In this document: positions 33,772 to 44,530 of the stretch, piece by piece | Numbering within the stretch: the stretch's first letter is position 1 | Layout: each line of letters opens with the position of its first letter | DNA from: Platanthera guangdongensis | Lineage: Eukaryota; Streptophyta; Magnoliopsida; Asparagales; Orchidaceae | Direction of reading: 5' to 3' | NCBI GenBank assembly: GCA_039583875.1 | Contig: CM077163.1 | Span: 233,980,646-234,044,645 of the forward strand | Length of the DNA stretch: 64,000 nt | Made by a program: the position numbers and the translations under genes | Notes under the pieces: generated by a model | Database searches by the model: none | Seen by the model: the letters and a program-made list of their open reading frames with translations, nothing else | Told to the model about the DNA's origin: nothing

Positions 33772-34551
33772 ATCTTGGTGTATTCCAAATCGGAAGTGGA
33801 GCATGAGACCCACTTGAGAGTGGTTTTGCAGGTGTTGAGGGAGAATCAGTTGTATGCAAAATTCTCCAAATGCGAGTTCTGGCTAGAGAAGGTGGCATTT
33901 TTGGGCCACGTGATTAGTGGGGATGGGGTGGCAGTGGATCCAACAAAAGTTGAAGCCATTAGAGATTGGCCGGTTTTGAGGACCATGGCGGAGGTCCGAA
34001 GTTTTCTTGGACTAGCCGGGTATTACAGGAGGTTCGTGGAGAATTTTTCGCGGATAGCTCTACCCCTCACCTCACTCACTCGTAAAGATCATAAGTTTGT
34101 GTGGACTCAAGAGTGTAGGCAAGCATTTGAGGCACTGAAGGAGAGACTGATGATGACTCCAATCCTAAGTCTACCGCAAGGGACCGAAGGATTTCAGATC
34201 TTCAGTGACGCATCGGGATGCGGTTTGGGTTGCGTGTTGGTGCAACATGGCAAGGTGATAGCTTTTGGGTCCAGACAGCTGAAGCCTCATGAGAGGAATT
34301 ACCCCGTCCATGACCTGGAGTTGGCCGCGGTAATTTTCGCGTTGAAAATATGGCGGCACTATGTTTATGGTGCAAAGGTGGAGATCTTCACGGATCACAA
34401 AAGCCTGAAGTACCTCTTGGATCAAAAAGACTTGAACATGCGGCAACGCAGGTGGGTTGAGTTCCTTGGAGACTACGAGGTGGCGATTCAGTATACGCCA
34501 GGTAAAGCCAATGTGGTGGTGGATGCCTTAAGTAGGAAGTACTCGGGGTAA
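33772..34551 (+). CDS. Element E reverse transcriptase C-terminal part and RNase H
   Basis: This continues the frame cut at 20713: [37 protein letters not shown], then the connection domain. RNase H carries [33 protein letters not shown] and [17 protein letters not shown] with the catalytic acidic residues. The stop after RKYSG near 34550 is premature, since integrase follows in a shifted frame. The bases 33772-33776 are the second target copy made by element B. Confidence 0.92.
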   Translation: MLVYSKSEVEHETHLRVVLQVLRENQLYAKFSKCEFWLEKVAFLGHVISGDGVAVDPTKVEAIRDWPVLRTMAEVRSFLGLAGYYRRFVENFSRIALPLTSLTRKDHKFVWTQECRQAFEALKERLMMTPILSLPQGTEGFQIFSDASGCGLGCVLVQHGKVIAFGSRQLKPHERNYPVHDLELAAVIFALKIWRHYVYGAKVEIFTDHKSLKYLLDQKDLNMRQRRWVEFLGDYEVAIQYTPGKANVVVDALSRKYSG

Positions 34552-34766
34552 GGGAATTGGATCGAAGCTCATGATGAGCGGTTGGTACGGGAATGGGAGT
34601 CCCTTGGATTGGAATGTGTTGCGAGAGGCGAGTCCAGCGTGGCTCGGTTGAACTGGATTGAAGTGCAAAACGACTTGACCGATCGCATTCGGGAAGCGAC
34701 TCGGTTGGATATGGAGTTTCAACCATTTGTGATGGAGGCTTAAACGGGCGAGAGCAGCACCTGGAG

Positions 34767-36110
34767 ATGATTGATGGGATTCTGAGGAAGAACGGAAGGG
34801 TTTGTATACCGCAGTTCGGCAAACTCCGTGAGGAGTTGATGTTTGAGGCTCACTTCACAAATTACTCCATTCACCCGGGCAGTACAAAGATGTACTTGGA
34901 TATGAAGAAATCCTTTTGGTGGCCGGGGTTGAAGCGGGACGTAGCTTTATACGTGAATCGTTGCCAAACTTGTGCCTTGGTGAAGGCTGAATATCAGAAA
35001 CCGGGCGGGTTCCTGAAGCCCCTTCCAATCCCTGAATGGAAATTTGATGGCATCTCCATGGATTTTGTGCATGGTCTGCCTAGATCGCAGCAGGGTAATG
35101 ATGCTATTTGCGTGATTGTGGACCGCTTAACCAAGGTGACCCACTTCATCCCAAATCGGAAAGAGGATAGCGTGAAGAAGCTGGTGGAGTTGTATGTTCG
35201 CAGCATTGTTCGACTGCACGGAATTCCTAAGAGCATAGTCAGTGATCGAGATGGACAGTTTACATCCAAGGACTGGAGACTGGTACAAAAGAGCTTGGGC
35301 ACGAAGCTAAAGTTCAGTACGACGTTTCATCCTCAAACTGACGGGCAAACGGAGAGAACGAACCGTACTATGGAGGATATGTTGAGAATGTGCGCTCTTG
35401 ACTTCGACAAGAAGTGGGAGGATCACCTCTTCATGGTGGAATTTGCGTACAACAACAGTTTTCAAGCAAGTATAAAAATGACGCCATACGAAGCTTTGTA
35501 TGGGAGACGGTGTCGAACACCGATGTCTTGGGCAGAGGCGGGAGACACCAAAATTTTGGGAAAAGAGGTGGTAGTAGACGCTTGTGAGTTGGTACGGACC
35601 ATTCAAGAGCGTATGAAGGTGGCGCAAGACCGACAAGCAAAATACTTTAATGTTTGTCACCGGAAGTTGGAGTTTGCGGTAGGTGATTGGGTCTATTTGA
35701 AGATCAAACCATTCAAAGGCGTCTCACGGATTCGCCGACTCAAGAAGTTGAGTCCTAGGTTTTTGGGGCCTTTTGAACTTGTTGAACGAGTGGGAGAAGC
35801 AGCCTATCGGTTGGCGTTGTCCGCGGAGCTGAGTGGATTGCATGACGTCTTCCACGTCTCCGTCTTGAGGAAAGCCTTGGTGGAGGCTAGTGTGGTGATT
35901 GAGCCGACATCGGTGCCGATTGAGGAATGCTTGAGGATGCGAGTCCTTCCAATTGCTATAGAGGATTCGGAGACTCGGCAGTTGCAGAATAAAGAAGTTA
36001 AACTCATGAAAGTTCGATGGGATAACTGCGGTCGAGAGGAGTTCTCTTGGGAGCGAGAACATGCCATGCTAGAAGAGTATCCAGAACTCTTCAGTTCAGG
36101 TACAAGTTAA
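34767..36110 (+). CDS. Element E integrase with chromodomain-like end
   Basis: This 447-residue open frame has the HHCC zinc region (H29, H36, C66, C69) and the DDE core with D99 in SMDFVHGLP, D160 in SDRDGQF and E196 in TDGQTERTNR. A GPY/F-type segment (LSPRFLGPFELVERVGEAAYRL, LHDVFHVSVLRK) follows, and a C-terminal stretch with KVRWDNCGREEFSWE resembles the chromodomain-like end of Tekay/Del chromoviruses, which is thought to steer insertion to heterochromatin. The first residues belong to the linker from RNase H; the M is not a true start. Confidence 0.93.
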   Translation: MIDGILRKNGRVCIPQFGKLREELMFEAHFTNYSIHPGSTKMYLDMKKSFWWPGLKRDVALYVNRCQTCALVKAEYQKPGGFLKPLPIPEWKFDGISMDFVHGLPRSQQGNDAICVIVDRLTKVTHFIPNRKEDSVKKLVELYVRSIVRLHGIPKSIVSDRDGQFTSKDWRLVQKSLGTKLKFSTTFHPQTDGQTERTNRTMEDMLRMCALDFDKKWEDHLFMVEFAYNNSFQASIKMTPYEALYGRRCRTPMSWAEAGDTKILGKEVVVDACELVRTIQERMKVAQDRQAKYFNVCHRKLEFAVGDWVYLKIKPFKGVSRIRRLKKLSPRFLGPFELVERVGEAAYRLALSAELSGLHDVFHVSVLRKALVEASVVIEPTSVPIEECLRMRVLPIAIEDSETRQLQNKEVKLMKVRWDNCGREEFSWEREHAMLEEYPELFSSGTS

Positions 36111-36155
36111 GTTTTGTACCCCTTTTGTTTTGTAATTTCGGGACGAAATTCTGTT

Positions 36156-36170
36156 AAATGGGGGGAGAGT
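36156..36170 (+). other. Polypurine tract of element E
   Basis: AAATGGGGGGAGAGT directly precedes the 3' LTR start TGTAACACC. Confidence 0.88.
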
Positions 36171-38791
36171 TGTAACACCCTAGTTTTGAGAGAGGGTCGA
36201 TTTGCGTTTCTGGAAATTTTTGGTTTCTGGCAGGGGGGCACACGGCCTGCGACACGGGCGTGTCGCAGGGCGTGTCGAGCCCGTGTCGAGCCCGTGTCGA
36301 CACTCGGCCCGGGGTGTCGACACTTTCGCTCGACAATGTGTCGAGACTAGGGCACACAGCCTGCGACACGGGCGTGTCGCAGGGCGTGTCGCAGGGCGTG
36401 TCGCAGGGCGTGTCGAGCCCGTGTCGACACTCGGCCCGGGGTGTCGACACTTTCGCTCGACGGTGTGTCGAGACAAGGCACACGGCCTAGGACACGAGCG
36501 TGTCCAAGGCCGTGTGGGTCTGTCGACGATCTTCAGTCGACGATGTTCACTCGACGAGTGTCGAGTGTCGAGTGTCGAGACTGGGGCACACAGCCTGTGA
36601 CACGGGCGTGTCACAGGGCGTGTCCCGCTTGGTCGACGATCTTCGCTCGACGTTTTTCCGCGGTGTCGACACAAAGGTTGTCGACGAGTGTCGAGACTTG
36701 GCACACGGCTTGGGACACGGACGTGTCCCAGGCCGTGTCACTTCTCGGGTTGGTTTCGGGGCCGTGTCGTTGGACGCACACGGCCTGCCGCACGGCCGTG
36801 TCATTGGGGACACGGGCATGTCGGATCGAACACGGGCGTGTCGGATGCCCATGTGTTGTTCCAGGCGCGTCGATTTGAGACAGCGAATGAGGCACACGAC
36901 CCTGGACACGGGCGTGTGTCAGGCCGTGTTCGGCCCAGGTCTTTTATTTTTCTGTCGGATCGTGGCCTTTCTTTCCCTAATTTTAAGATCCGATGGTTCA
37001 GATCATTTCTTTAGGAGTTAAGTCCGAGAATAGGGTTGAAAACCCTCATTCTTCTCCAATCATTCTCTTACTAAAGATCTTGAGAGAAGTGAGAACAAGG
37101 AAGAAGGAGAAGGAGAGTTTGGGCTGTAGGAGAGGTTTCGGTGATCCAAATCGCGAGCCGAGTCCAGATCCGTTGAGGTTAGATCGTTGGGAAGGTTTTC
37201 ATCCTGCTTTTTCGCCATGGCAAGGAAGAGGAGTCGGAAGGTAACGACACTTCTCCTCTCGGTCTTAGGATGCATGTCTTTAGCATCTTTTCTTTCTAGC
37301 TTTTGGGCACCAAGCTCTCAAATGAGAGGGGTTTTGGTTTGCTAAGGTTCAAGAGGAACCTCTGGGTTGATTGAGTCCGTCCCCGGCATGATTTGCATTA
37401 TAGATCCGCTCCGTTAGTGGATTATGCATGGTGGGTGAAGCCGTAGTCGCGACCGTTAGTCCGACTCGGTGATGTTGCATACGAACGTTAAGGATTCGTA
37501 GAGATTCCGTTGCGGCAAGACGCCGTTTGTGATGTGGTGATGTTTTCCCCCTTTTTCTCGAGTGAGTACGTGTAGTTGGAACCGGACAAGGTTAGCTCCT
37601 CGTGGCGGTAGATGTTTTCCTTGGTGGACAAGGTTAGCTCCACATAAGTTGGAGATGGTTTCCTTGGTGCGCGGGAACGCTGCAGTACAAATGAGGGACT
37701 AGGGTGGATTTGTCTTGGTTTGTGTTGTGCCAAGGTGTGGCTATGTCTCTGTGGTCGTCTGGCTATCCCGTGACGTTCACTTCATGTGCGGAGAGTGTCC
37801 CGGCGAGACTAGTCCCCTTCTGTGAGACTGACAAGAATGCCAAGCATGGGGACAAGCCCGGCAATGAGGCCATGAGCGGGTGGGGTCCGGCAAGACTTCT
37901 TAGAATCGGTCAGTTTTGTGTTTGTTGGAATCCTGACATGAGACGTCAGAGCTTGTAGGCAAGCCCGGGGCTAAGACCTTGAGCGTGTGGGGCCTTGACA
38001 AGAGTTCCATGAGGCGGCCTGTGAGCCGTTGGGGGAAATGGTGACCCCCCTTTTGTTTGCGGCTTTATGCCAATGGGGAATCGTTGAGTACCCATATGAT
38101 GTGATGTTGTGCTAGATGCATACGAGTTAGGGTGTCTTGGGTGAAACCCAGGTTATTGCATACATGATTGCATAAGTAGGCCCTTTTATTATATGCTCAA
38201 CCAGTAGAGAACATGTATGATGTGTGTGACATCCAAGCCTGTTTCTGTAGTTGCTTTTCTTGCTTATGATTATTGCATACGAAGTGCTAACTTTCAGGTT
38301 GGAGGGGTACCCCGAGGTCCGTTAGGGGCGGCCTGGAGGAGATGTGTTGTTATACAGTTTGAGGTCAGCCTTTGCTGACCCATGTTACTAATAAATTTTA
38401 CAGGGCAAGGATCGCATGCAGGAGCTAGCTCGCCGGCCAGATAGGCCTAAGCCTCATGAAGTGCTTTTCTTTTGTAGCTCTACTTATGTGACGTTGTATG
38501 TTTGAGACTCATGGTATCCGGCTTGCATGCCGAGGTAGACTAGGAGTGCTAGGCACATTCATGACTGTTGTATTATTTGACTTTGGTCACTTGTTGTAAG
38601 GCCATAAGGCCATTTGTTTTACTCTTCTAGTGGTGGATAACTTCTTGTCTTGCTTGTTTTCCGCTGTGTTGTGCAAAGTATTTTGAGTGTGGGTAGCTAT
38701 ATCAACTTTTAATACTAAAGCTGTGACGTCCGTATGTTGTGGGGCCCCGACCGGACCCATATTATACGTTCACTACAGGGGAGGTGTTACA
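36171..38791 (+). repeat. 3' LTR of element E (2621 bp)
   Basis: It begins TGTAACACC and ends GTGTTACA. It is longer than the 5' LTR mainly because short units such as CAGGGCGTGTCG are repeated more often in the palindrome-rich U3 (36235-36930). It is followed by CTTCG (38792-38796), the second target duplication, and then gag of element C. Confidence 0.93.
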
Positions 38792-39300
38792 CTTCGCCTC
38801 TAAGATACATTTTTCTGAGTCTGGTGTTGATATCTCAGTGCAAATGTTCTTCATCGTCAAGAAGAAAGATGACAACGACAGGTCTCCCTGAGTGGTCTTA
38901 GCCAACTCATTTTTCAATAATTGTAGCTGAGCTACATTCTTCTTGTTAAGCAGGTCATCCAAGGCCATCCAGATCTCAGATGTCGATTGACAATCCATAA
39001 TGTGGTCGAACAACTCCGGTGAAATGACTCTCTTCAAAGCAAATGTAGCCTTAACATTTGTTCTCTTCCACGCCTTCACTGCCTCAGCATTGCCTCCGGT
39101 AGCGACCACCTCTTGCTGGTTGTCCCCACCGGCAACCCCTCACAGATCCTCGCCAAGAAGGTAGCTCTCCATACAAGACCTCCAATGCTTAAAGTTGGTT
39201 TGCGTCAAGAACTCAATCTCAATCCCTCTTGCATAACCGACCTCCAATCACTTGAGCTTCAACAGAAGTATAACAACCTTAGATCAGTGAACTGCTGCTC
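38792..39300 (-). pseudogene. Element C gag, N-terminal part
   Basis: The minus strand encodes a UBN2-type copia gag: MESYLLGEDLWEV near 39170, AVKAWKRTNVKATFALKRVISPELFDHIM near 39080-38990, then LDDLLNKKN and LSSFFLTMKNICTEIS ending in EAK where element E is inserted. The reading goes on at 15724 with LKRHIIRALRKEY. Element I (61320-61513 and 63601 onward) carries the same protein. The upstream part has small frame changes, so no start is assigned. Confidence 0.87.
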
Positions 39301-39308
39301 TTGAACAC

Positions 39309-39321
39309 CCCTTTGATACAA
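39309..39321 (-). other. Degenerate primer-binding site of element C
   Basis: The minus strand TTGTATCAAAGGG next to the LTR end is a weakened form of TGGTATCAGAGG. The related element I has TGGTATCTAAGG. Confidence 0.6.
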
Positions 39322-40760
39322 TGTAAAAATTTCTGAAGCAGGAGCTAATGAGGTCGCAGGAACCCTCAAGCACAACCAAAGTCAAGTAAAAGACAGCAGC
39401 AACAGTATCATAAGAGATTCTGATTGAAATTAACTTCTATTACAGGCCGAGACGTATATTGCAAGACATGATTTTTACAATGTACTCGGGGAACCAAAAA
39501 ATAGCAACAAGAAGTTAACCGTGCGTACTGATTCCAGTAACTGCACAAGCCGCCTACTCTCCATCTGAGTCCGCCGAGACTGCTGAAGCCACCTACCCGC
39601 TACTAACATCGCGAACTACTGTTATTGCAACTGCTGAGCCAGGAACATAACTCGCTGATTGACCGGGCGAACTGCTCCTCTTATCTGCAACTATCCGAGG
39701 AAGAGACCAAGCCACAAGACTGCGACCTGTTGTTAACCGCTGATTGTATCCGCAAACTGTTCCACACCAACATTCCTGCTAGTCGTCTAGCCGCCTGGTG
39801 TTAGCCGCACAGTCTGCATAGAACGAACTTCCTTAGTCGCAGCGGTTAGAAATCTGTAACCGTAAAATCAAGTGAGAGCTTGTTCTTACTGTTCACTGCT
39901 TATTAATGACGAGCTCAAGAGTTCAATTTATAGATGTGAGGAGGAGTGTCATCACCACGTACATCGATAGGATAATCGCCCATTAGACCTGTCGACTAAC
40001 ACCACGTACCCGCACAGAGCAGACACAAACCAGTTCGCCTAACCCCGCAAACTCTGCTACAAGTCCGCGTATTCGCAACGCGTGACTTGGACTCCATCCA
40101 ATCAATATTGCCGAACTCGGTGATAACTAGAGCAGTCAGAAATAGTGAACTCGGCGAACTAGGCAACTAACTGGACTTAGTCCCCCCAAGACCAAGTCGA
40201 ATGAAAACCGCAGTTACCAATCTTAACCGCGCCACCTGATACCAAGATCGCGCCCTACTAAACAACTCCAGTCCTCCACCATGCGGACTACTCCGTCAAT
40301 CCGTGCGACCTCCAGGAACCTGTCCGCGCAACTATGCTTATACCCGATCCATCATTCAGACAACAAGCACAAATCCGTGTTGGACACCAGCGAGCTCAAA
40401 ATGAGTTCCCAACACCAATCAGCGATCTCTGATCTACCTCGCCCGAGAAAGCACATGCAACCAGGCGACATGCCACCCCAGTCCGCAATATCTGGTTGCA
40501 TTCTTACGAATCAGAGAACCTGCCGAACTCGGCGACCTCCAAAAATAATCCGCTACTAACCCGCGGATAACTATCTTATCTGCGTGGTTACACCACCAGA
40601 GTGATTGCTACTCCAGACCGCCAAAGAAGAACCACAGGCAAAACCGGCTGCCCGGCTAGACTATCCACCAATGTTATCCGCCTAGTCCGCGTGGTCTCTG
40701 CGGTCTCTGCGGACTGCTCAATCAGTTCGCCCGACTTCCCCAAAACTTCTAACTTCAACA
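39322..40760 (-). repeat. 5' LTR of element C (1439 bp)
   Basis: On the minus strand it begins TGTTGAAGTTAGAAG and ends AAATTTTTACA. It contains many GCGGTC / GACCGC words. It is related to the solo LTR at 58787-59665 and the LTR of element I at 60235-61167, which share the GAAATTTTT... end region, the ATACAATGTACTCGGG-like part and the GCGGTC-rich U3. Confidence 0.83.
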
Positions 40761-41388
40761 TTTTCAACGATAACAATATTTCTTACGTATAATCGATTTT
40801 GAATTAATATGATTTATATATAACGATGATTTATATACAATCAAACATGATTTACATATAATAATGCCCAAAATTTATTGTAATTTGTCTACTGACCTAT
40901 TTCAAAATTTGCTTAAAGCTGCCGACTAATAAGAATAGTTATAATATCTTAATTATTTATTTTTCACAAATAAATGAAAATATTTATTCTATATTAATTG
41001 TGAAAAATTTCTGTGCTGAAACATTGTTAATATCATCCATTTTTTAATTTAATAAAAAAACTATTTTGAAAATATGTATAAAAAATAGTTGTCAAAATTA
41101 GATTGCGACAAAGTGACAAACAAGTTAAAACTTTCAAAATGTAGTACCATCCCCTAAACGTGGGTCCCGCGTACCATCTCCTAAAAATATAAAAAATATA
41201 AAAAAAATGATTGGATTCATTTTGTTCAACCGGGCTGTCGCACTAATCTCGTGAGGCGATATTAACTGGCATGGGTAGGCCCAATGGGCCATACACAATA
41301 AGTTAAGAACCACATTGTTGCTTTTATATATGGACGGGCTCATCAAAACTTGGGCCCATGATCACGTACAACTCAGTATAGATAAAAT
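40761..41388. other. AT-rich sequence without a gene
   Basis: Position 40760 ends the nest of elements, so this is the old flank of element C. It is AT-rich, with short A/T runs and one GTGAGGCGATATTAAC segment. No ORF of coding character, RNA gene or terminal repeat is seen. Confidence 0.6.
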
Positions 41389-41483
41389 CAAGGTTTTGAA
41401 AATCGGACCGGACATCGAACCGGCGGAGGGAAAGGTTCAAGTTTGGACCGGTCCAACCGGTTCAACCGGGGTCGAACCGTTAC

Positions 41484-41572
<89 letters not shown>

Positions 41573-42239
41573 GAAATAAAAATAATTAACATTATATTAA
41601 AATTTTACCTATAAATTTTAGGTTCAAAATCGAACATAAAAATATGAAATTTCTTATATAAGGTCGGACGTTCAAGAACGACGGTTCATAACCACCACGT
41701 TGATGACCGTCATCGCCGTGCCAAACGGAACGTAAATTTTATTTGAATGATAGATGTATCATGTATGTATATATTTAAAAATATAATCTTTAATTTTTAA
41801 AAAATAATTTAATATGTTAATATAATAATATATCTAATAAAATATATAATTAATATTTATATAGATATGTATATTAATTTGGATATGGTTATTTTATACA
41901 TACGTTAATATTGATATGTATATACTATATTACAAAATAAAAACAAATGAATCAGATGACAACGTGGTTCGCTATTAAGCTGATTTCATAATGGTGGGGG
42001 GTTCGAAACCCCTCTCCTAATTTTTTTCCGCTATTTAAAAGCGGGCGGGCCGAAGGCCCGGTTTTGTGAAACCGCGCCCGGTTCCCGGCCCTCCGGTCCC
42101 CCCGCCCGGTTCCGCGGTTTTTGAGCGGTTCTCGGAGGGTGCGGTTTGCTTATCTGGACCGGACCGCTGGGTCCCCGGTCCGCGGTTCGACCGGTCCGAC
42201 CGGCCGGTCCGATCCGGTTTTTAAAAGCTTGGATAAAAT
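41381..42239. mobile_element. Complete non-autonomous hAT-like element with target duplications
   Basis: The element is 41389-42231 (843 bp). Its left end is CAAGGTTTTGAAAATCGG and its right end, read inward, is CAAGCTTTTAAAAACCGG, an imperfect terminal inverted repeat. It is flanked by exact 8-bp GATAAAAT (41381-41388 and 42232-42239), the target duplication size of hAT transposons. Subterminal parts repeat ACCGGTCC/GGACCGG words. There is no transposase ORF, so it would depend on an element elsewhere. It contains a long AT microsatellite and a tRNA T-arm-like GGTTCGAAACCCC. Confidence 0.8.
41486..41569. repeat. (AT)n microsatellite, about 84 bp
   Basis: An uninterrupted AT dinucleotide run inside the hAT-like element. 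Confidence 0.98.
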
Positions 42240-42371
42240 CATAAAATAACAAACTATTTATGGTTGAATGAAATTGAAGACTTGGAATTAGAGTTGCATG
42301 ACATTTTTAATTGAAATTAACCTCAAATTCTAATCATCAAGCCTCAATTCCGTCCAATCGAGCGATATGTT

Positions 42372-42640
42372 TAGGGGTGCAAGTTGAGTTGAGCCGGCTC
42401 GAAAGCTCGATGAGCCACTCGAAAAAAGCTCGACTCAAGCTCATCTAGTGTTGTTCATGAGCTCGCGAGCCGGCTCGCGAGCTTTTTATTTATACATTTT
42501 AAAAAATAATAATAATAAAAAATAAAGTACATGAGCTAAAAAGCTTGCGAGCTTGAAACTAGAGTTTGATAAGTTGGCATTGAGCTCGAGCTCGATAAGT
42601 TGGCATTGAGCTCGAGCTCGACTCAATCACCTAATATTTG
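42372..42640. repeat. GAGCTC/GCTCGA-rich MITE-like repeat
   Basis: It starts TAGGGGTGCAAG, a start seen in plant hAT-type MITEs, and is filled with GAGCCGGCTCG, GCTCGAGC and GAGCTCGAGCTCG words. A 26-bp unit (42568-42593) is exactly repeated at 42594-42619. No matching right terminal repeat was found, so the element is probably truncated on the right. Confidence 0.5.
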
Positions 42641-42659
42641 TTATACTCACTAGTTTGAT

Positions 42660-43085
42660 CTTACAAATCCCAAGTAGTTAGACCGGAAAGACCACAATGT
42701 GATCAGGTTGACTAAACCATTCCAAAGAGCCCAAAATAGTAATATTCCGAGCAAAGCTGCTAGTCTACACAAACGATGTGCACGACATAGCCTCGTGCAA
42801 AGCTGCTAGTCTATATTCTTAGGAACGAAGACCGAAAGCAATGAAAAAATAAGAAATAAATGCAGAAAACATACAGATTTACGTGGTTCGATAATTTTGC
42901 CTATGTCCACGACCGCACTAAGGTCTGTCCACTATATTTTCTTAGTTACAAAGGTGAGATGAAAGGAAGTTTTTTGAATCTTGAAGTCTGATGGGGCCAA
43001 ACCTATTTATAATTTATTTATGGGTGCGATTAGCCCATTCCCCTCATCATCCCACCATCTAAGTGGGGATCATATGAGAATCGCC
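42660..43085 (-). repeat. Probable minus-strand LTR remnant
   Basis: A segment near 42880 (TTTACGTGGTTCGATAATTT, then CCTATGTCCACG) is like the U5 of minus-strand copia LTRs such as A's. A minus-strand TATA-like sequence is near 43003-43015 (reads ATAAATTATAAATAGG). No PBS or exact border could be set; U3 may extend into the GC-rich segment. Confidence 0.4.
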
Positions 43086-43680
43086 GTGCGCGCGATCCAC
43101 GCGCACAGGATCATCTTCCTCGATCCGTCGGGGGGCAAGCCCCTCTCTCCCGCCGCCGCCGGGCCGGCTCAGGCCGGTCCGATTTCCGGCCGGCAAAGGA
43201 GTCGCACCTTGCGGCCGCGAGGTGCGGCGCTCCCGCCGGCCGGCAGGGAGCCTTCCCTCCTGCGGCCACCGCAGGGGGGGGGGGCAGCGGCCGACCGTTC
43301 CCCACCCCTTGTTCGGGAGGGCATGGTCGGTGTCATGCCTTGTGGACGGCACCGGGGCCGCGCCCGGAGCCTGCCGCCGGAGCCGTGCCCGAGGTGCCGC
43401 CCGGGTGTGGCCGGCCGCCCCTCCTCTCCTCGGCCGTCGGCCGTTTGGGCGGACAAGGGGTCATCCGGCCCCTTAGGGGCGGCCGCCCCCTTTGGCCAGC
43501 CGGCGTATCGTCGACCGGGGTTTTGGCCGGCCACAAGGGTCAGCCGTCTCCTCCGGCGCCCCCATGCGAGGTGGCCACCGCCCGTAATCGCCCGCAAAGC
43601 GGGCGGTTGGGGGTGGTTACCGCGCGTAACCACTCCCGTTGCCCTTTGGGACGTTCTGGATGTTGGACGGGTATATTTTG
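43086..43680. other. GC-rich segment, about 600 bp
   Basis: It is strongly GC-rich (GCCGGCC, CGCCGCC words) compared with AT-rich surroundings. Open frames exist on both strands in several phases, which is expected from high GC and few stop codons. I recognise no protein. It may be the U3 of one of the neighbouring LTR remnants. Confidence 0.5.
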
Positions 43681-43726
43681 GCCGCTCAAGGGCAGACTCA
43701 GTATTTTACTAAAAATGGTGATCCAT

Positions 43727-44419
43727 GTGTCATAAACGGAGCGATCTTATTCGCCCGGTTGGTAGTTACGTGGGAAAATTACCGGGTCGCCCCTCTCCAA
43801 GCATATAAATAGACCCATCATCCTTCTCATTTGACTAACTTCGGATTTTAGGATTTCTACCGGAATTCTCGTCTTTCTCTCTCTAGCCTTTTCTCTCCCC
43901 TTCACAGGTCCACTGTCATCGTCCTCACCGCCAAGGCAAAGCCCGTGTCCAACGGACTCGCCTCCAAGTCGAAGGCCGCTCGAAGCCTCCTCCGTGTAAT
44001 TCAGAGTTCAAAGGAAGTCGGTCGCCAATCGTCCAACACCCCCAACGTTCAGAGTGCACCATCTGTCGGATTCTCATCGCGCCAACTCAGCCGTCCACAA
44101 CCGATCATCCAGAAGTGCTCAAGCATTCTCCTGCAAGTCAAACAATGTATCTCTCTCTCCTCCTCAAGTTGTAACGAGGCGCGACCTGTCACCCTCGATT
44201 ATCCAAGAGAAGTCTTGTAATCTCGACACTTCTAGTGGAGTTCCTGTCGGCACAACCTCGACCGTGGTTTTTGCACCATATTCAGAGGATTTTCACGTAA
44301 AAAGACTTGTCTCATCTGTGATCTATTTCTGTGATTGTTTGCAAAACCGATCACTCCGAATACTAAGACGGTTCAGTTAGTTCGATCCATCGAGAGTGCT
44401 GTTGCAGACCGCAACAACA
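43727..44419 (+). repeat. Probable plus-strand LTR (3' part), ending at 44419
   Basis: A TATA box (ATATAAATAG near 43803) is followed by a CT-rich leader, a U5-like part (TTTTTGCACC..TTTTCACGTAAAAA near 44268-44310) and a CAACAACA end directly before CCCA and the primer site at 44424. The left border is not clear. No gag follows the primer site, so it is a solo or truncated element. Confidence 0.5.
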
Positions 44420-44423
44420 CCCA

Positions 44424-44434
44424 TGGTATCAGAG
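44424..44434 (+). other. Primer-binding site next to the 43727-44419 LTR
   Basis: TGGTATCAGAG, five bases after CAACAACA, is the tRNA-Met primer site pattern. The sequence after it is AT-rich with no gag. Confidence 0.6.
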
Positions 44435-44530
44435 TAAGGTTTGTTGTAGGCTGAGGTAAGAAGCTGACCCTAAGTAAAAAAATAGATGAATGTATGATTA
44501 TAATTTAAATATTGTAATAGTAAAACTTAG

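Larger units (their letters stand above)
15725..38791 (+). mobile_element. Element E: Ty3/gypsy chromovirus (Tekay/Del-like), interrupted by element B
   Basis: LTRs of 2573 and 2621 bp, PBS, gag, protease, reverse transcriptase, RNase H, integrase with a chromodomain-like end, and polypurine tract occur in the gypsy order. The target duplication CTTCG is exact on both sides (15720-15724 and 38792-38796) and lies in the gag of element C. Removing B and one ATCTT copy leaves an element of about 10.0 kb. Stops and single-base frameshifts in gag and pol make it inactive. B's insertion between FIDDI and LVYSKS shows E is older than B. Confidence 0.93.

Noticed and set aside
41940..42020. tRNA gene inside the hAT-like element
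   Set aside because: Only a T-arm-like part can be formed; no matching acceptor stem or clear anticodon arm was found.
42981..43735. 243-codon and overlapping ORFs in the GC-rich segment
   Set aside because: Open frames occur in several phases on both strands, as expected from very high GC; the residue mix is Pro/Arg/Gly with no motif.
43945..44380. Ser-rich ORFs before the primer site at 44424
   Set aside because: They lie in the R/U5 part of a probable LTR, upstream of the primer site, where no protein is expected.
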